Shown one piece after another: positions 24,424 through 32,899 of a stretch of 44,155 bases of DNA (the stretch's first letter is position 1; every line of letters begins with the position of its first letter). This stretch comes from an uncultured Kiritimatiellota bacterium (GTDB lineage Bacteria; Verrucomicrobiota; Kiritimatiellia; RFP12; UBA1067). The stretch is taken from positions 1 through 44,155 of the forward strand of contig CAKTUI010000023.1 of the NCBI GenBank assembly GCA_934621385.1, in the 5' to 3' direction. The notes under the pieces are model-generated. The model was given only the letters and a program-made list of their open reading frames with translations, was not told the DNA's origin and made no database searches. Both the position numbers and the translations under genes were made by a program.

Positions 24424-25649
24424 ATTTCGCGATGATCTTCAAAGTTGCGACGCTCGCCATTCTTCGCAACAAGACCCGTTCGCTCCTGACCTGCATCGGT
24501 ATCATCGTCGGCATTGCCGCCGTCATCGCCGTCATGGCCATCGGCAAGGGAGCCTCCGCGATGATGGTGAAGGAAATCTCGTCGATGGGCAACAACCTTG
24601 TCATGGTCTTTCCCGACCGGAACCGACAGGGAACCGTTCGCTCAAGCCTCGGCTCGGGCGAGACGATGACCGCCGGGGACGCGGAGGCCATCCAGAAGGA
24701 ACTGAGCCACCTTGTAGCAGCCGTCAGCCCCTCCGTCAACGTGAACAGCCAGCTGATTCGTGAGAATCGCAACTGGAATACGCGCGTCAGCGGCGTTTCC
24801 TTCGATATGCCGGACATCCGCAACTGGGAGGTGTCGGACGGACGGTTCTTTGACGAGAATGAGCAACGGCGGTCGTCCCGCGTATGCGTCATCGGACAGA
24901 CCGTTCGGAACAACCTCTTTTCGGAAGAAGAAAATCCAATTGGTCAGATCATCCGCATTGGTTCCATGCCCTTCAAGGTTGTAGGCATCTTGGCATCGAA
25001 GGGGGCGAATGGCTGGGGACAGGACCAGGACGATACGGTTATGGCACCCTACACGACGGTTGGACGCGTCCTCCAGCGTTCGAAGTTCAGGTCAATCAAG
25101 ATGATGAACATCTCCCTGCGATCCATGGACGACCTTGAGGAGGCGAAGCGGGAGATTACGGCCCTGTTGCGCCAACGGCACAAGCTTGCGGACTATCAGG
25201 ACAACGATTTCGAGACACGGGACACGACCGAAATCATGAACACGATTGGCTCCGTGACGGGACTGATGACAGTTCTGCTGACAGCCGTCGCGGCGATCTC
25301 TCTGCTCGTTGGCGGCATTGGCATCATGAACATCATGCTGGTGTCGGTCACGGAGCGGATTCGGGAAATCGGGCTTCGAATGGCCATTGGGGCGACTCCC
25401 GCGAATATTCTGCTTCAGTTCATTCTTGAGGCGGTTGCGCTTTCCACGGTTGGCGGCCTCATTGGCGTTGGTCTGGGCATTGGTGCCGCGCACGCCATTG
25501 GCGAGATTCAGCACTGGCCCATTGTCATTGAGGCCTCAAGTGCCCTCTACGCCTTTCTCTTCTCAGCGTTTGTCGGAATGTTCTTCGGGTTCTATCCCGC
25601 CTATCGGGCCTCGAAACTGAACCCTATCGACTGCCTTCGCTATGAATAG
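24420..25649 (+). CDS. MacB-like ABC permease (second system)
   Basis: 409 residues. TM1 (about 17-37, LLTCIGIIVGIAAVIAVMAIGKGAS), periplasmic MacB_PCD domain (VFPDRNRQGTVRSSLGSGETMTAGDA, VSGVSFDMPDIRNWEV, DDTVMAPYTTVGRVLQ), three C-terminal helices with GGIGIMNIMLVSVTERIREIGLRMAIGA and a terminal YPAYRASKLNPIDCLRYE. It couples ATP hydrolysis to adaptor-TolC channel opening. Closer to canonical E. coli MacB than the permease at 16122. Last gene of the operon; the next gene has its own promoter. Confidence 0.95.
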   Translation: MNFAMIFKVATLAILRNKTRSLLTCIGIIVGIAAVIAVMAIGKGASAMMVKEISSMGNNLVMVFPDRNRQGTVRSSLGSGETMTAGDAEAIQKELSHLVAAVSPSVNVNSQLIRENRNWNTRVSGVSFDMPDIRNWEVSDGRFFDENEQRRSSRVCVIGQTVRNNLFSEEENPIGQIIRIGSMPFKVVGILASKGANGWGQDQDDTVMAPYTTVGRVLQRSKFRSIKMMNISLRSMDDLEEAKREITALLRQRHKLADYQDNDFETRDTTEIMNTIGSVTGLMTVLLTAVAAISLLVGGIGIMNIMLVSVTERIREIGLRMAIGATPANILLQFILEAVALSTVGGLIGVGLGIGAAHAIGEIQHWPIVIEASSALYAFLFSAFVGMFFGFYPAYRASKLNPIDCLRYE

Positions 25650-25676
25650 AAAGAATGTCCAAGTAGGCAAACGGGG

Positions 25677-25705
25677 TTGAAACGAAAAGACCATTTTGCT
25701 ACAAT
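25677..25705 (+). promoter_or_regulatory. Promoter of the exported sugar-enzyme genes
   Basis: TTGAAA (25677-25682), 17-base spacer, TACAAT (25700-25705) preceded by TGC, so also an extended -10. The leader is about 55 bases with a GAAAGG ribosome site before ATG 25767. Confidence 0.7.
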
Positions 25706-25766
25706 ACAGGAATCTTCTTCAGAAGAGTGTCAAAAGTAAAACTCAAACACAAAGAAAGGTAATGAA

Positions 25767-26678
25767 ATGAATCTGTCTCGTAGGAATTTCCTTGGCGGTC
25801 TCACGGCCGCCGGTGCCGCGATGGTGCTCCCGGGGTGCTGCAATTTCTGCCTGGGTGGCAAGGATGCGAAGATTGCCCTCCAGCTCTACTCCATCCGCGG
25901 CTACATCAAGTCGGTTGGCCTCGCGAAGGCTCTTGCGGATGTCTCGGCCATTGGCTACAAGGGTGTGGAGTTCGCTGGCTACTACGGCTTCAAGCCCGAG
26001 GAAATCAAGAAGATGCTGGACGACAACGGCCTTGTCGCCTGCGGTACGCACGTCTCCAACAGCGAGTTTGCGCCCGAGAAGGTTTCGGCAACTTGCGAGT
26101 TCAACCTCGGCTACGGCAACAGTTTCATCTGCTGTCCCGGCGGTGGCAATATGCCGCCCAAGTGCGGATGGGGACGCGAACAGCCCGCGCCTTCGGTTGA
26201 GGTCGACGACTTCATCAAGAAGCTCTGCGACTACTACAACACGGCGGCAGAATCGGCTGGCAAGTACGGCTGTTTCGTCGGCCTCCACAATCACCAGTGG
26301 GAGCATTTCGTGAAGATGACGGATGGAACATCCTTCTGGGACTACTTCTTCTCGAACACCGATCCGCGTGTGAAGATGGAGCAGGATGTCGGCTGGACGA
26401 CCTGCGCGGGCTTCGACCCCTGCGAGTCGTACAAGAAGTATCCGCACCGCTCCATTACGCTTCATGCGAAGGAGAATGGCATGGGTAGCAAGGGGCCGTT
26501 TGACGCGATTCTCGGCCAGCCCGGAGAAGGTGCCGTCGGTGTCAACTGGGATAAGCTCATCCCCGTCACTGAGGCGGATGGTGTCGCTTGGTATGTTGTC
26601 GAGTGCGAACAGCACGATAACGACCTGTTTGCCGTCACGCCGTCGTATGCTTTCCTCAAGTCGAAAGGACTCAACTGA
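25767..26678 (+). CDS. Tat-exported sugar phosphate isomerase/epimerase-like protein
   Basis: 303 residues. Twin-Arg signal SRRNFLGGLTAAGAAMVLPGCC with a Cys suitable for lipidation. The mature part is a xylose-isomerase-like TIM barrel (AP endonuclease 2 family): IALQLYSIRGYIKSVGLAKALADVSAIGYKGVEFAGYYG, GLVACGTHVS, FVGLHNHQWEH, MEQDVGWTTCAG, SITLHAKENG. Metal-binding Glu, His and Asp of the barrel are present. Exported relatives in this phylum act on sugars together with Gfo/Idh/MocA proteins, such as the one whose start overlaps here (TGATG). The substrate is unknown. Confidence 0.85.
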   Translation: MNLSRRNFLGGLTAAGAAMVLPGCCNFCLGGKDAKIALQLYSIRGYIKSVGLAKALADVSAIGYKGVEFAGYYGFKPEEIKKMLDDNGLVACGTHVSNSEFAPEKVSATCEFNLGYGNSFICCPGGGNMPPKCGWGREQPAPSVEVDDFIKKLCDYYNTAAESAGKYGCFVGLHNHQWEHFVKMTDGTSFWDYFFSNTDPRVKMEQDVGWTTCAGFDPCESYKKYPHRSITLHAKENGMGSKGPFDAILGQPGEGAVGVNWDKLIPVTEADGVAWYVVECEQHDNDLFAVTPSYAFLKSKGLN

Positions 26679-28195
26679 TGAAACTCAACCGTCGTAATTT
26701 CATTTTCGGATCTACCGCGGCCGCTGCACTGGCGGGTTGCAGCACGCAGAAGGTCGGTCTTCGCGAACTCAAGCCCGGCGAGAAGCGCCGTCTGGCCATG
26801 ATTGGCTACGGCATTCAGATGCGCACGGCCCTCATTCCGCAGTTCCTCAATCAGACCTTCGCGAAGAATGTCGAGATTGTGGCCGTCTGCGATTGCGACC
26901 GCGTCCGTGCGGTCGCCGGTGCTAAGCAGGTAAACGATGCGTACAAGAAGAATGTCTGCGAGGCCGTCATCGACTTCCGCGATGTCATGAGCGATCCGAC
27001 GATTGATGCCGTCTGCATTGCGACCCCTGATCACTGGCACGCCTATATGTGCGTCGAGGCGATGAAGCACGGCAAGGATGTCTACTGCGAGAAGCCGCTG
27101 ACCTTTTCTCCCGAAGAATCGGCGAAGGTTATCGCGGCTCAGAAGAAGTACGGTCGCGTCTTCCAGACTGGTTCGATGCAGCGCAGCTGGAAGGAGTTCC
27201 GCACCGCGACGATGATTGTGCGCAATGGTCTCATCGGCGATGTGATGTACGTCGACGCGAACTATGGGCGCAGTGGTCAGAAACTGGGCGGTCCGTCCCA
27301 CCCGATTCGCTTCTTCGACGATCCGAACAACGCGGCGAAGGAAAGTGCGCCGAATGCGGACGTTGACTGGGATATGTGGCTTGGGCCGGCTCGGTGGCGT
27401 CCCTACTCGGATCAGCTCGCCCCGCGCGGCGTGAACAAGTTCTATCCGATGTTCTGGCGTTTCGACGACGATATCGGCACGGGCTACAATGGCGACTGGG
27501 GTGCGCATCACCTCGACATCGCCCAGTGGGGTCTTGACATGGACGAGTCCGGCCCGGTGAAGGCCATTTGCTCTGACGAGCCGCACTCCACTAACCTCTA
27601 TCACGGCGGACGCCGTCAGTATGGCATGAAGATGATCTTCAAGAAGCCCTACGGTGATGTGGAACTCTACCACGGCCCGTTTGGTGTCTGGGGAACCGTA
27701 TTCTATGGTACGGATGGTATTGTGGCCGTCAACCGCGGCAAGATTGCCGTCTGGAAGGGCACGGGGCTCGTCAAGCCGACGGCTGAAATCCGCAAGGCCC
27801 TTGAGGATGCCTCCTTCATGTCCGACAAGATTGTCGCGGCTTCCATCGGCAAGGACTATGGAACCGACGCGACCGTCAAGAAGGATAACGCGCTTGATGC
27901 CGCGTTAAGCAAGCTGAATGCGGCGTTCGACCTTGCGCACGCGAAGGTTCAGCTCTACAAGAGTCCGAACCAGGTGCAGAACTTCTGCGAATGTATCGAG
28001 ACCCGTGAGATGACGATTTCGCCGGCAGAAGTCGGTGCTCGCGGTGCCGTGCTTTGCCAGATCTGCAACATGAGCTATGTCTATGACACGGGCTTTGACT
28101 GGGACCCCAAGTCGTTCACGTTTGCGAACGGGACGGGTGACGCCTCTTGGCTGAAGCGTCCTTATTACCGCAACGGATGGGACATCGTTGTCTAA
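26678..28195 (+). CDS. Tat-exported Gfo/Idh/MocA oxidoreductase
   Basis: 505 residues. Signal NRRNFIFGSTAAAALAGC combines twin Arg and a lipobox Cys. Rossmann domain with RLAMIGYGIQMRTALIPQF (the usual GxGxxG is reduced to GYGIQM), CDCDRVRAVAGAK, and the conserved EKPLTFSPEESAKV, the catalytic Lys in E-K-P. C-terminal (a/b) domain with WDMWLGPARWRPY, GYNGDWGAHHLDIAQWGLDMD. The family uses NAD(P) to oxidise or epimerise sugars; in exported members the cofactor is probably held tightly (known for glucose-fructose oxidoreductase). Coupled to the isomerase upstream. Confidence 0.88.
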   Translation: MKLNRRNFIFGSTAAAALAGCSTQKVGLRELKPGEKRRLAMIGYGIQMRTALIPQFLNQTFAKNVEIVAVCDCDRVRAVAGAKQVNDAYKKNVCEAVIDFRDVMSDPTIDAVCIATPDHWHAYMCVEAMKHGKDVYCEKPLTFSPEESAKVIAAQKKYGRVFQTGSMQRSWKEFRTATMIVRNGLIGDVMYVDANYGRSGQKLGGPSHPIRFFDDPNNAAKESAPNADVDWDMWLGPARWRPYSDQLAPRGVNKFYPMFWRFDDDIGTGYNGDWGAHHLDIAQWGLDMDESGPVKAICSDEPHSTNLYHGGRRQYGMKMIFKKPYGDVELYHGPFGVWGTVFYGTDGIVAVNRGKIAVWKGTGLVKPTAEIRKALEDASFMSDKIVAASIGKDYGTDATVKKDNALDAALSKLNAAFDLAHAKVQLYKSPNQVQNFCECIETREMTISPAEVGARGAVLCQICNMSYVYDTGFDWDPKSFTFANGTGDASWLKRPYYRNGWDIVV

Positions 28196-28223
28196 GACGA
28201 CAGTTTCTCCAACTGTAGAAGAA

Positions 28224-28260
28224 GGGGAGGCCGCCGTTGTTGACTGACGGCGGCCTCCCC
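28224..28260 (+). terminator. Strong terminator-like hairpin
   Basis: Perfect 13-bp stem GGGGAGGCCGCCG / CGGCGGCCTCCCC with an 11-base loop. Only TTGGATTT follows, so the U tract is poor. It separates the two Gfo/Idh/MocA genes. Confidence 0.65.
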
Positions 28261-28297
28261 TTGGATTTAGGGTTTCAAGAATAAGGATTAGAAGAAT

Positions 28298-29686
28298 ATG
28301 AATCGTCGCCATTTTATTCAGGGGCTTCTGGCCGCAGGTGCAACCCCTCTGATGCCTGGATGTCTTTCGGCAACGACCTATCGTGCGAACGGCAAGGTTC
28401 GGTTGGCCGCCATTGGTGTCGGCCAGCAGGCTTGGTATGACATGCAGGAATTCATGAAATGTTCGGATATCTGCGAATTCGTGGCCTTGTGCGATACCGA
28501 CATGGGTTCAAAGGAGACGCTTGATGCCGTTAAGGCGTTCCCTGGCTTGCCACGCTATCGCGATTTCCGCGTCATGTTTGACGAGATGGCCGACTCCATC
28601 GATGCCGTTCTCGTCGCCATTCCGGACTTCTCCCACTTCCCTGCTGTTATGCACGCAATGAAATTGGGCAAGGCCGTCTATGTCGAGAAACCGCTTGCCC
28701 ATACCTTTGAAGAATGCTCACTGCTGGTGGCCGCCGCCAAGAAATATGGTGTCGTCACGCAAATGGGCAACCAGGGACACTCTTCTGAAAAGTACCACCA
28801 GTTCAAGGAGTATGTTGAGAAGGGGATTGTGAAGGATGTTGAGCGCGTCGTCGTTCACATGAACTATCCACGCCGGTGGCATAAGTATGGCGGCAATATA
28901 TTCCGCTATCCGGACGCGATGGATGTGCCAAAGACACTTGACTGGGACAGCTGGCTGGCAACGGCCCAGTTCCATAACTATTCCGACGAATATGTGCGCG
29001 GCGAATGGCGTTGCTGGTTTGACTTCGGCAACGGTTGCCTCGGCGACTGGGGTGCCCATTTGATGGACTGCGTCCATGAGTTCATTCTCAAGGGCGACTT
29101 GCCGACGCGCGTCGAACTGAACCGTTGTGAAGGATGGAACCAGTTCGTCTTCCCTTGCGCCACGACGATGACCTTCACCTTTCCTAAGAATGAGAGGCAT
29201 GATGAGATGCGTCTCGAATGGTACGACGGCGCAAAGAATATCCCCGAACTGCCAAAGGGGTTCGTCTATGCAACGCCCGATGGCATTCCGCAGAATTCGG
29301 CCAACGTCGGGGAGGATCAGATCAAACTCTATCCTGGCAAGGAAATGTACTGCCGCGATGGAACGATTTGGCAGTCGCTTTCGCACAAGCATCCTCTCCA
29401 TATCGTCGGCGACTACAATGCCAAGTTGCCGGATTATCCGGCGGAAACGGAAACGCACTATCGCAACTTCATCTTGGCCGTGAAGGGTGAGCAGGCGGCT
29501 CGCAGTCCATTTGAGATTGCCGCGCCGCTCTCGCAGGTTTTCTGCCTCGGATGCATCGCTCAGCGTGTCAACAGAGGTTTTAGTTTCGACCCGACAACGG
29601 GAACCATCCCTGATGATATTTATGCGAATGCATTCTTGAAGGGACCGGCTCCACGCAAGGGATGGGAGGAGTATTATAAGGTATGA
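28298..29686 (+). CDS. Tat-exported Gfo/Idh/MocA oxidoreductase (second)
   Basis: 462 residues. Signal NRRHFIQGLLAAGATPLMPGC with lipobox Cys. Rossmann domain VRLAAIGVGQQAWYD, LCDTDMGS, AVLVAIPDFSHFPAVMHAMKLGKAVYVEKPLAHTFEE with the EKP catalytic motif, TQMGNQGHSSEKYHQFKEYVEKGIVKDV, and FDFGNGCLGDWGAHLMDCVHEF in the C-terminal domain. About as far from the 26678 protein as typical family members, so not a recent duplicate. RBS AAGGATTAGAAGAAT. Stop overlaps the proC start, an unexpected partner. Confidence 0.88.
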   Translation: MNRRHFIQGLLAAGATPLMPGCLSATTYRANGKVRLAAIGVGQQAWYDMQEFMKCSDICEFVALCDTDMGSKETLDAVKAFPGLPRYRDFRVMFDEMADSIDAVLVAIPDFSHFPAVMHAMKLGKAVYVEKPLAHTFEECSLLVAAAKKYGVVTQMGNQGHSSEKYHQFKEYVEKGIVKDVERVVVHMNYPRRWHKYGGNIFRYPDAMDVPKTLDWDSWLATAQFHNYSDEYVRGEWRCWFDFGNGCLGDWGAHLMDCVHEFILKGDLPTRVELNRCEGWNQFVFPCATTMTFTFPKNERHDEMRLEWYDGAKNIPELPKGFVYATPDGIPQNSANVGEDQIKLYPGKEMYCRDGTIWQSLSHKHPLHIVGDYNAKLPDYPAETETHYRNFILAVKGEQAARSPFEIAAPLSQVFCLGCIAQRVNRGFSFDPTTGTIPDDIYANAFLKGPAPRKGWEEYYKV

Positions 29687-30477
29687 AGAAGAATAGCGTC
29701 ATTGGATTCTGGGGTGCAGGAAAAATGGCCGAGGGAATCCTCTCAGCCCTGCCAACTGTTACGAATGTGGTGATGGCAGAAAAGAATCCTACACGCGCAG
29801 ACGAACTGCGGAAACGCTACGGTGTTTCCGTCACGGATAGTCTCACCGAAGTTGCGCAGAAGACGACGATCATCTTTCTCGCCGTTCGGCCACAGGATGT
29901 AGATGCCGTCGCGGCGGAAGTGAAGGGTTGTCTGACCCCGAAGGTGACGATTGTCTCGATTGTTGCCGGAAAGACAATTGCCAAATTGCGCAAGGCGTTT
30001 GGCCGCTCGGCGCAGCTGATTCGTGTGATGCCGAACCTGGCCCTTCGTGCCAAGGCCGGTATGTGCGCAATCTGCCCGGCGCGGAATGTTCCGAAGTGCG
30101 ATGTCCAGCAAGTCGAATCCATCCTTGGCGCGGCCGGTGCGACCGTCATTCTCAAGGAAAAGGCCTTTGATGCCGTGACGGCTCTAAGCGGATCGGGGCC
30201 AGCCTATTTCGCCTACATGGAGGCGGCAATGGCAGAAGGGGGTGTCAAGCTTGGTCTCACGCCGAAGGTCGCTCGACTTCTGGCTGAACAGACTATGTAC
30301 GGCACAGCCAAGTTTCTTCGGGAAAGCGGGGCTGACTTGCAGGCATTTATCAATGGCGTTTGCACAAAAGGCGGCACGACTGCTGCCGGAATGACCAAGC
30401 TCGCGAATCCCATGTTCAAGAAAATTGTTGCCGCGACTTTGGCCGCCGCCGCAAAACGCAGTCAGGAATTGGCTTAG
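29683..30477 (+). CDS. proC: Pyrroline-5-carboxylate reductase
   Basis: 264 residues, the usual size. NAD(P)-binding GFWGAGKMAEGIL (8-20), FLAVRPQD, VIRVMPN-like LIRVMPNLAL, and the C-terminal hallmark TALSGSGPAYFAYMEAAMAEGGVKLGL plus CTKGGTTAAGM. It performs the last step of proline synthesis, reducing 1-pyrroline-5-carboxylate in the cytoplasm. Start ATG 29683 overlaps the stop of the exported oxidoreductase gene (ATGA). Followed by a bidirectional terminator. Confidence 0.95.
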   Translation: MKKNSVIGFWGAGKMAEGILSALPTVTNVVMAEKNPTRADELRKRYGVSVTDSLTEVAQKTTIIFLAVRPQDVDAVAAEVKGCLTPKVTIVSIVAGKTIAKLRKAFGRSAQLIRVMPNLALRAKAGMCAICPARNVPKCDVQQVESILGAAGATVILKEKAFDAVTALSGSGPAYFAYMEAAMAEGGVKLGLTPKVARLLAEQTMYGTAKFLRESGADLQAFINGVCTKGGTTAAGMTKLANPMFKKIVAATLAAAAKRSQELA

Positions 30478-30506
30478 GCTTCGTTCTTCCGCACGAAATC
30501 ATTAGC

Positions 30507-30547
30507 AAACGAGAACCGCCGCGACAAAAGCGCGGCTGTTCTCGTTT
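30507..30547. terminator. Bidirectional terminator between convergent genes
   Basis: AAACGAGAAC-c-GCCGCG, loop ACAAAAG, CGCGGC-t-GTTCTCGTTT; 16 pairs with one mismatch. A-run on one side and T-run on the other serve proC and the minus-strand gene ending at 30575. Confidence 0.85.
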
Positions 30548-30574
30548 TGTCCGTTCAAGTCAAAAGGGGAGAAC

Positions 30575-31564
30575 TTACTTGAGAGGGATGGTCCAACCTG
30601 CGGTTTCGCTTTTCTCGGATGACGGGATGGAATATTCGTCGTCCTTGAAATACTCAATCGCATCATCATCTTCGACGGTGTCCATGCGATCAACCTCATC
30701 CTTCACGCTTCTTTTTGTGGACTTCGCGGATGTTCCTTTCTTGACTTTCGGTGAGGCGACCTTGGATGCCTTCACTTCAGGCTTTGCTTTAACCTGTTCC
30801 GCCCCTTCGTCATCCTCATCATAAGCGGCTCCAACTTCAGCAAGAATTTCATCAATATCAGTCTGGGAGAGGGTTGGATGACGACTCTTTGCCGGTTGAG
30901 AAGGGGTCTGCGTCTGTTTCTTCGGCGTATTTGCCGCCGGACGCTCTGCCGCGCCGTTCTCCTTGGCATCTTGCGACTGATAGTATTCGGGGTAGAGCCG
31001 CCGCCGATGCATTTCGACTTCCTGCTGACGAACTTTTTCACGCTCCTCATTGAGTTTCTTCTTCTCATTCTCAAGTTTGGTCCGAAGCTCTTCAAGCGAT
31101 GCCTTTTCTTCGTCCAGTTTCTTTTGGCGAGCAATTTCGGCGGGAGACGGTGCATTTGGTTCGGCTGGCTTCTCCGTCAGTTTTTGCTGAATGGTCTGCA
31201 ACGATTCCGTCATGGCCTTCAGAACGGACTCGTTGGCGGCGGGCGCGGCAGTCATCCGATTCAACGCCTGTGCTTCGGACTGTCGGTCGCGTTCCTTCAT
31301 GACATAGTCGACGAGCCGGTCGTTAAGCGCCTGATTGCGTTCACTAACTGCATGGAGCATAATCATGAAAACGGCTATGACGACCGCAATCAGAAAGCCA
31401 AAGAAAACACAGAGCGCGACCATGCGCTTTCGGGCCTTCGCCTGTTCTGAGTCAATGTACTGCTGAAAGGCCTTCAGAACGGGAAAGTCATCCAGTCCGT
31501 CCGTCTGCCCATAAACGCTGACCGCATTGAGGCGGCCGTCAAGATCCGATGTCTGATTTGCCAT
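30575..31564 (-). CDS. Membrane-anchored coiled-coil protein, unknown function
   Basis: 329 residues. A short cytoplasmic N-terminus (1-46) precedes one membrane helix (about 48-70, MVALCVFFGFLIAVVIAVFMIML), then a coiled coil (about 125-180, Glu/Lys/Gln-rich: KKLDEEKASLEELRTKLENEKKKLNEEREKVRQQEVEMHRRR). The rest is low-complexity, Lys/Pro/Ser/Asp-rich, probably disordered. No catalytic motif. Start ATG 31564 has GAGGAGC upstream. It lies 39 bases after rarA and may be part of that operon or use its own weak promoter in the gap. Recalls scaffold or cell-envelope organisers; function unknown. Confidence 0.75.
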   Translation of the reverse strand: MANQTSDLDGRLNAVSVYGQTDGLDDFPVLKAFQQYIDSEQAKARKRMVALCVFFGFLIAVVIAVFMIMLHAVSERNQALNDRLVDYVMKERDRQSEAQALNRMTAAPAANESVLKAMTESLQTIQQKLTEKPAEPNAPSPAEIARQKKLDEEKASLEELRTKLENEKKKLNEEREKVRQQEVEMHRRRLYPEYYQSQDAKENGAAERPAANTPKKQTQTPSQPAKSRHPTLSQTDIDEILAEVGAAYDEDDEGAEQVKAKPEVKASKVASPKVKKGTSAKSTKRSVKDEVDRMDTVEDDDAIEYFKDDEYSIPSSEKSETAGWTIPLK

Positions 31565-31603
31565 AGAAGTGCTCCTCTAATTCCTTAGTTTACATAATGC
31601 GCC

Positions 31604-32899
31604 TTATGAGAATGACTTGTCGTTCGCGTGAAGGGCGTTCATCCGACGTGAAATCGTTAATTCGTAGCCTTGGTTTGTCGCTCGGTAATACTTCTTGGGA
31701 CTTCCAAGATAAGCCTGTTTGACATAATGATTTGCGAATTGGTGCGGATATTTGTATTCCGTGACTTCGTTTGAGCCAATGGCTTTGACGTGCTTGTTCT
31801 TGAGATGTTCGGGCACGGGTTGCACACGTCCGGACTCAATATCCGCCATTGCCTCAGAAATCGCCATGCAACTTGCATTCGACTTCGGAGCCGTTGCCAG
31901 GTAGGTCGTCGCCTGTGCCAGGTTGATGGCGCACTCGGGCATCCCGACGAATTCACAAGCCTGCATGGCCGCCACGGCGACAGGCAGGCCTCGCGGGTCG
32001 GCGTTACCAATGTCCTCGGATGCGCTAATCACCAACCGCCGCGCAATAAAGCGCGGATCTTCGCCCGCAACGAGCATCTTGCCCAGCCAATAGATTGCCG
32101 CGTCCGGATCGCTGCCGCGAATGGACTTGATGAAGGCGGAAATGGTATCGTAGTGACCGTCTTCTTTCTTGTCGTAGTGGACCTGTCGCCGCTGTACGCA
32201 TTCCTGGATGACGTCAAGCGTCAAATGGATGGCTCCATTAGCATCGGCTGGGGTCGACCGCATCGCAATTTCAAGCGCGGTCAGCGCGTGGCGAGCATCG
32301 CCGTTGCACACAGTGGAAAGGAACTCCCGCGCATCGGCATCGAAGCAAGAAGGGGTCTTGCCATATCCCCTTCTCTCATCGGCAAGCGCCCGGTCGAGAA
32401 GTTGGGCGATTTCCGCCGGTTCAAGGGCATGCAACTCAAAGACAAGCGAACGCGAAGTCAGCGGCGTATTGATGAAAAAGTTCGGATTATGCGTCGTCGC
32501 TCCAATCAAAATGACGGTTCCATCCTCGACATACGGCAGAAGCACATCCTGCTGGCTCTTGTTAAAGCGGTGGATCTCGTCGACGAAGAGGATCGTCCCT
32601 TTCCCGCCGAGTTCATTCCGCGCCCGGTCACAGACCTGACGAATGTCGGCCACATTCGAAACAACACCGCTCGCCCGAACGAAATTGCGCTTCGTCGTAC
32701 GGGCGATTACTTCCGCAAGCGTCGTCTTGCCACATCCGGGAGGACCGTAGAAGATGACATTCGTCAGGCGATCGGCTTCAATGACGCGGCGCAGAAGTTT
32801 GCCCGGTCCGAGAATGTGCACCTGTCCGACGACTTCGTCAATCGTCAGCGGACGCATTCGTGCGGCCAAGGGCTCACTCTCGTAATCGAGGGACGACAT
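31604..32899 (-). CDS. rarA: Replication-associated recombination protein A (AAA+ ATPase)
   Basis: 431 residues. Start RPLTIDEVVGQVHILGPGKLLRR, Walker A GPPGCGKTT (52-60), Walker B ILFVDEIHRF, sensor GATTHNPNF, and the RarA/MgsA C-terminal part HYDTISAFIKSIRGSDPDAAIYWLGKMLVAGEDPRFIARRLVISASEDIGNADP. Known members (RarA, Mgs1, WRNIP1) act at stalled replication forks. Start overlaps the stop of the upstream FAD oxidoreductase as TAATG, so both are read from the promoter at 34354. Confidence 0.96.
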   Translation of the reverse strand: MSSLDYESEPLAARMRPLTIDEVVGQVHILGPGKLLRRVIEADRLTNVIFYGPPGCGKTTLAEVIARTTKRNFVRASGVVSNVADIRQVCDRARNELGGKGTILFVDEIHRFNKSQQDVLLPYVEDGTVILIGATTHNPNFFINTPLTSRSLVFELHALEPAEIAQLLDRALADERRGYGKTPSCFDADAREFLSTVCNGDARHALTALEIAMRSTPADANGAIHLTLDVIQECVQRRQVHYDKKEDGHYDTISAFIKSIRGSDPDAAIYWLGKMLVAGEDPRFIARRLVISASEDIGNADPRGLPVAVAAMQACEFVGMPECAINLAQATTYLATAPKSNASCMAISEAMADIESGRVQPVPEHLKNKHVKAIGSNEVTEYKYPHQFANHYVKQAYLGSPKKYYRATNQGYELTISRRMNALHANDKSFS

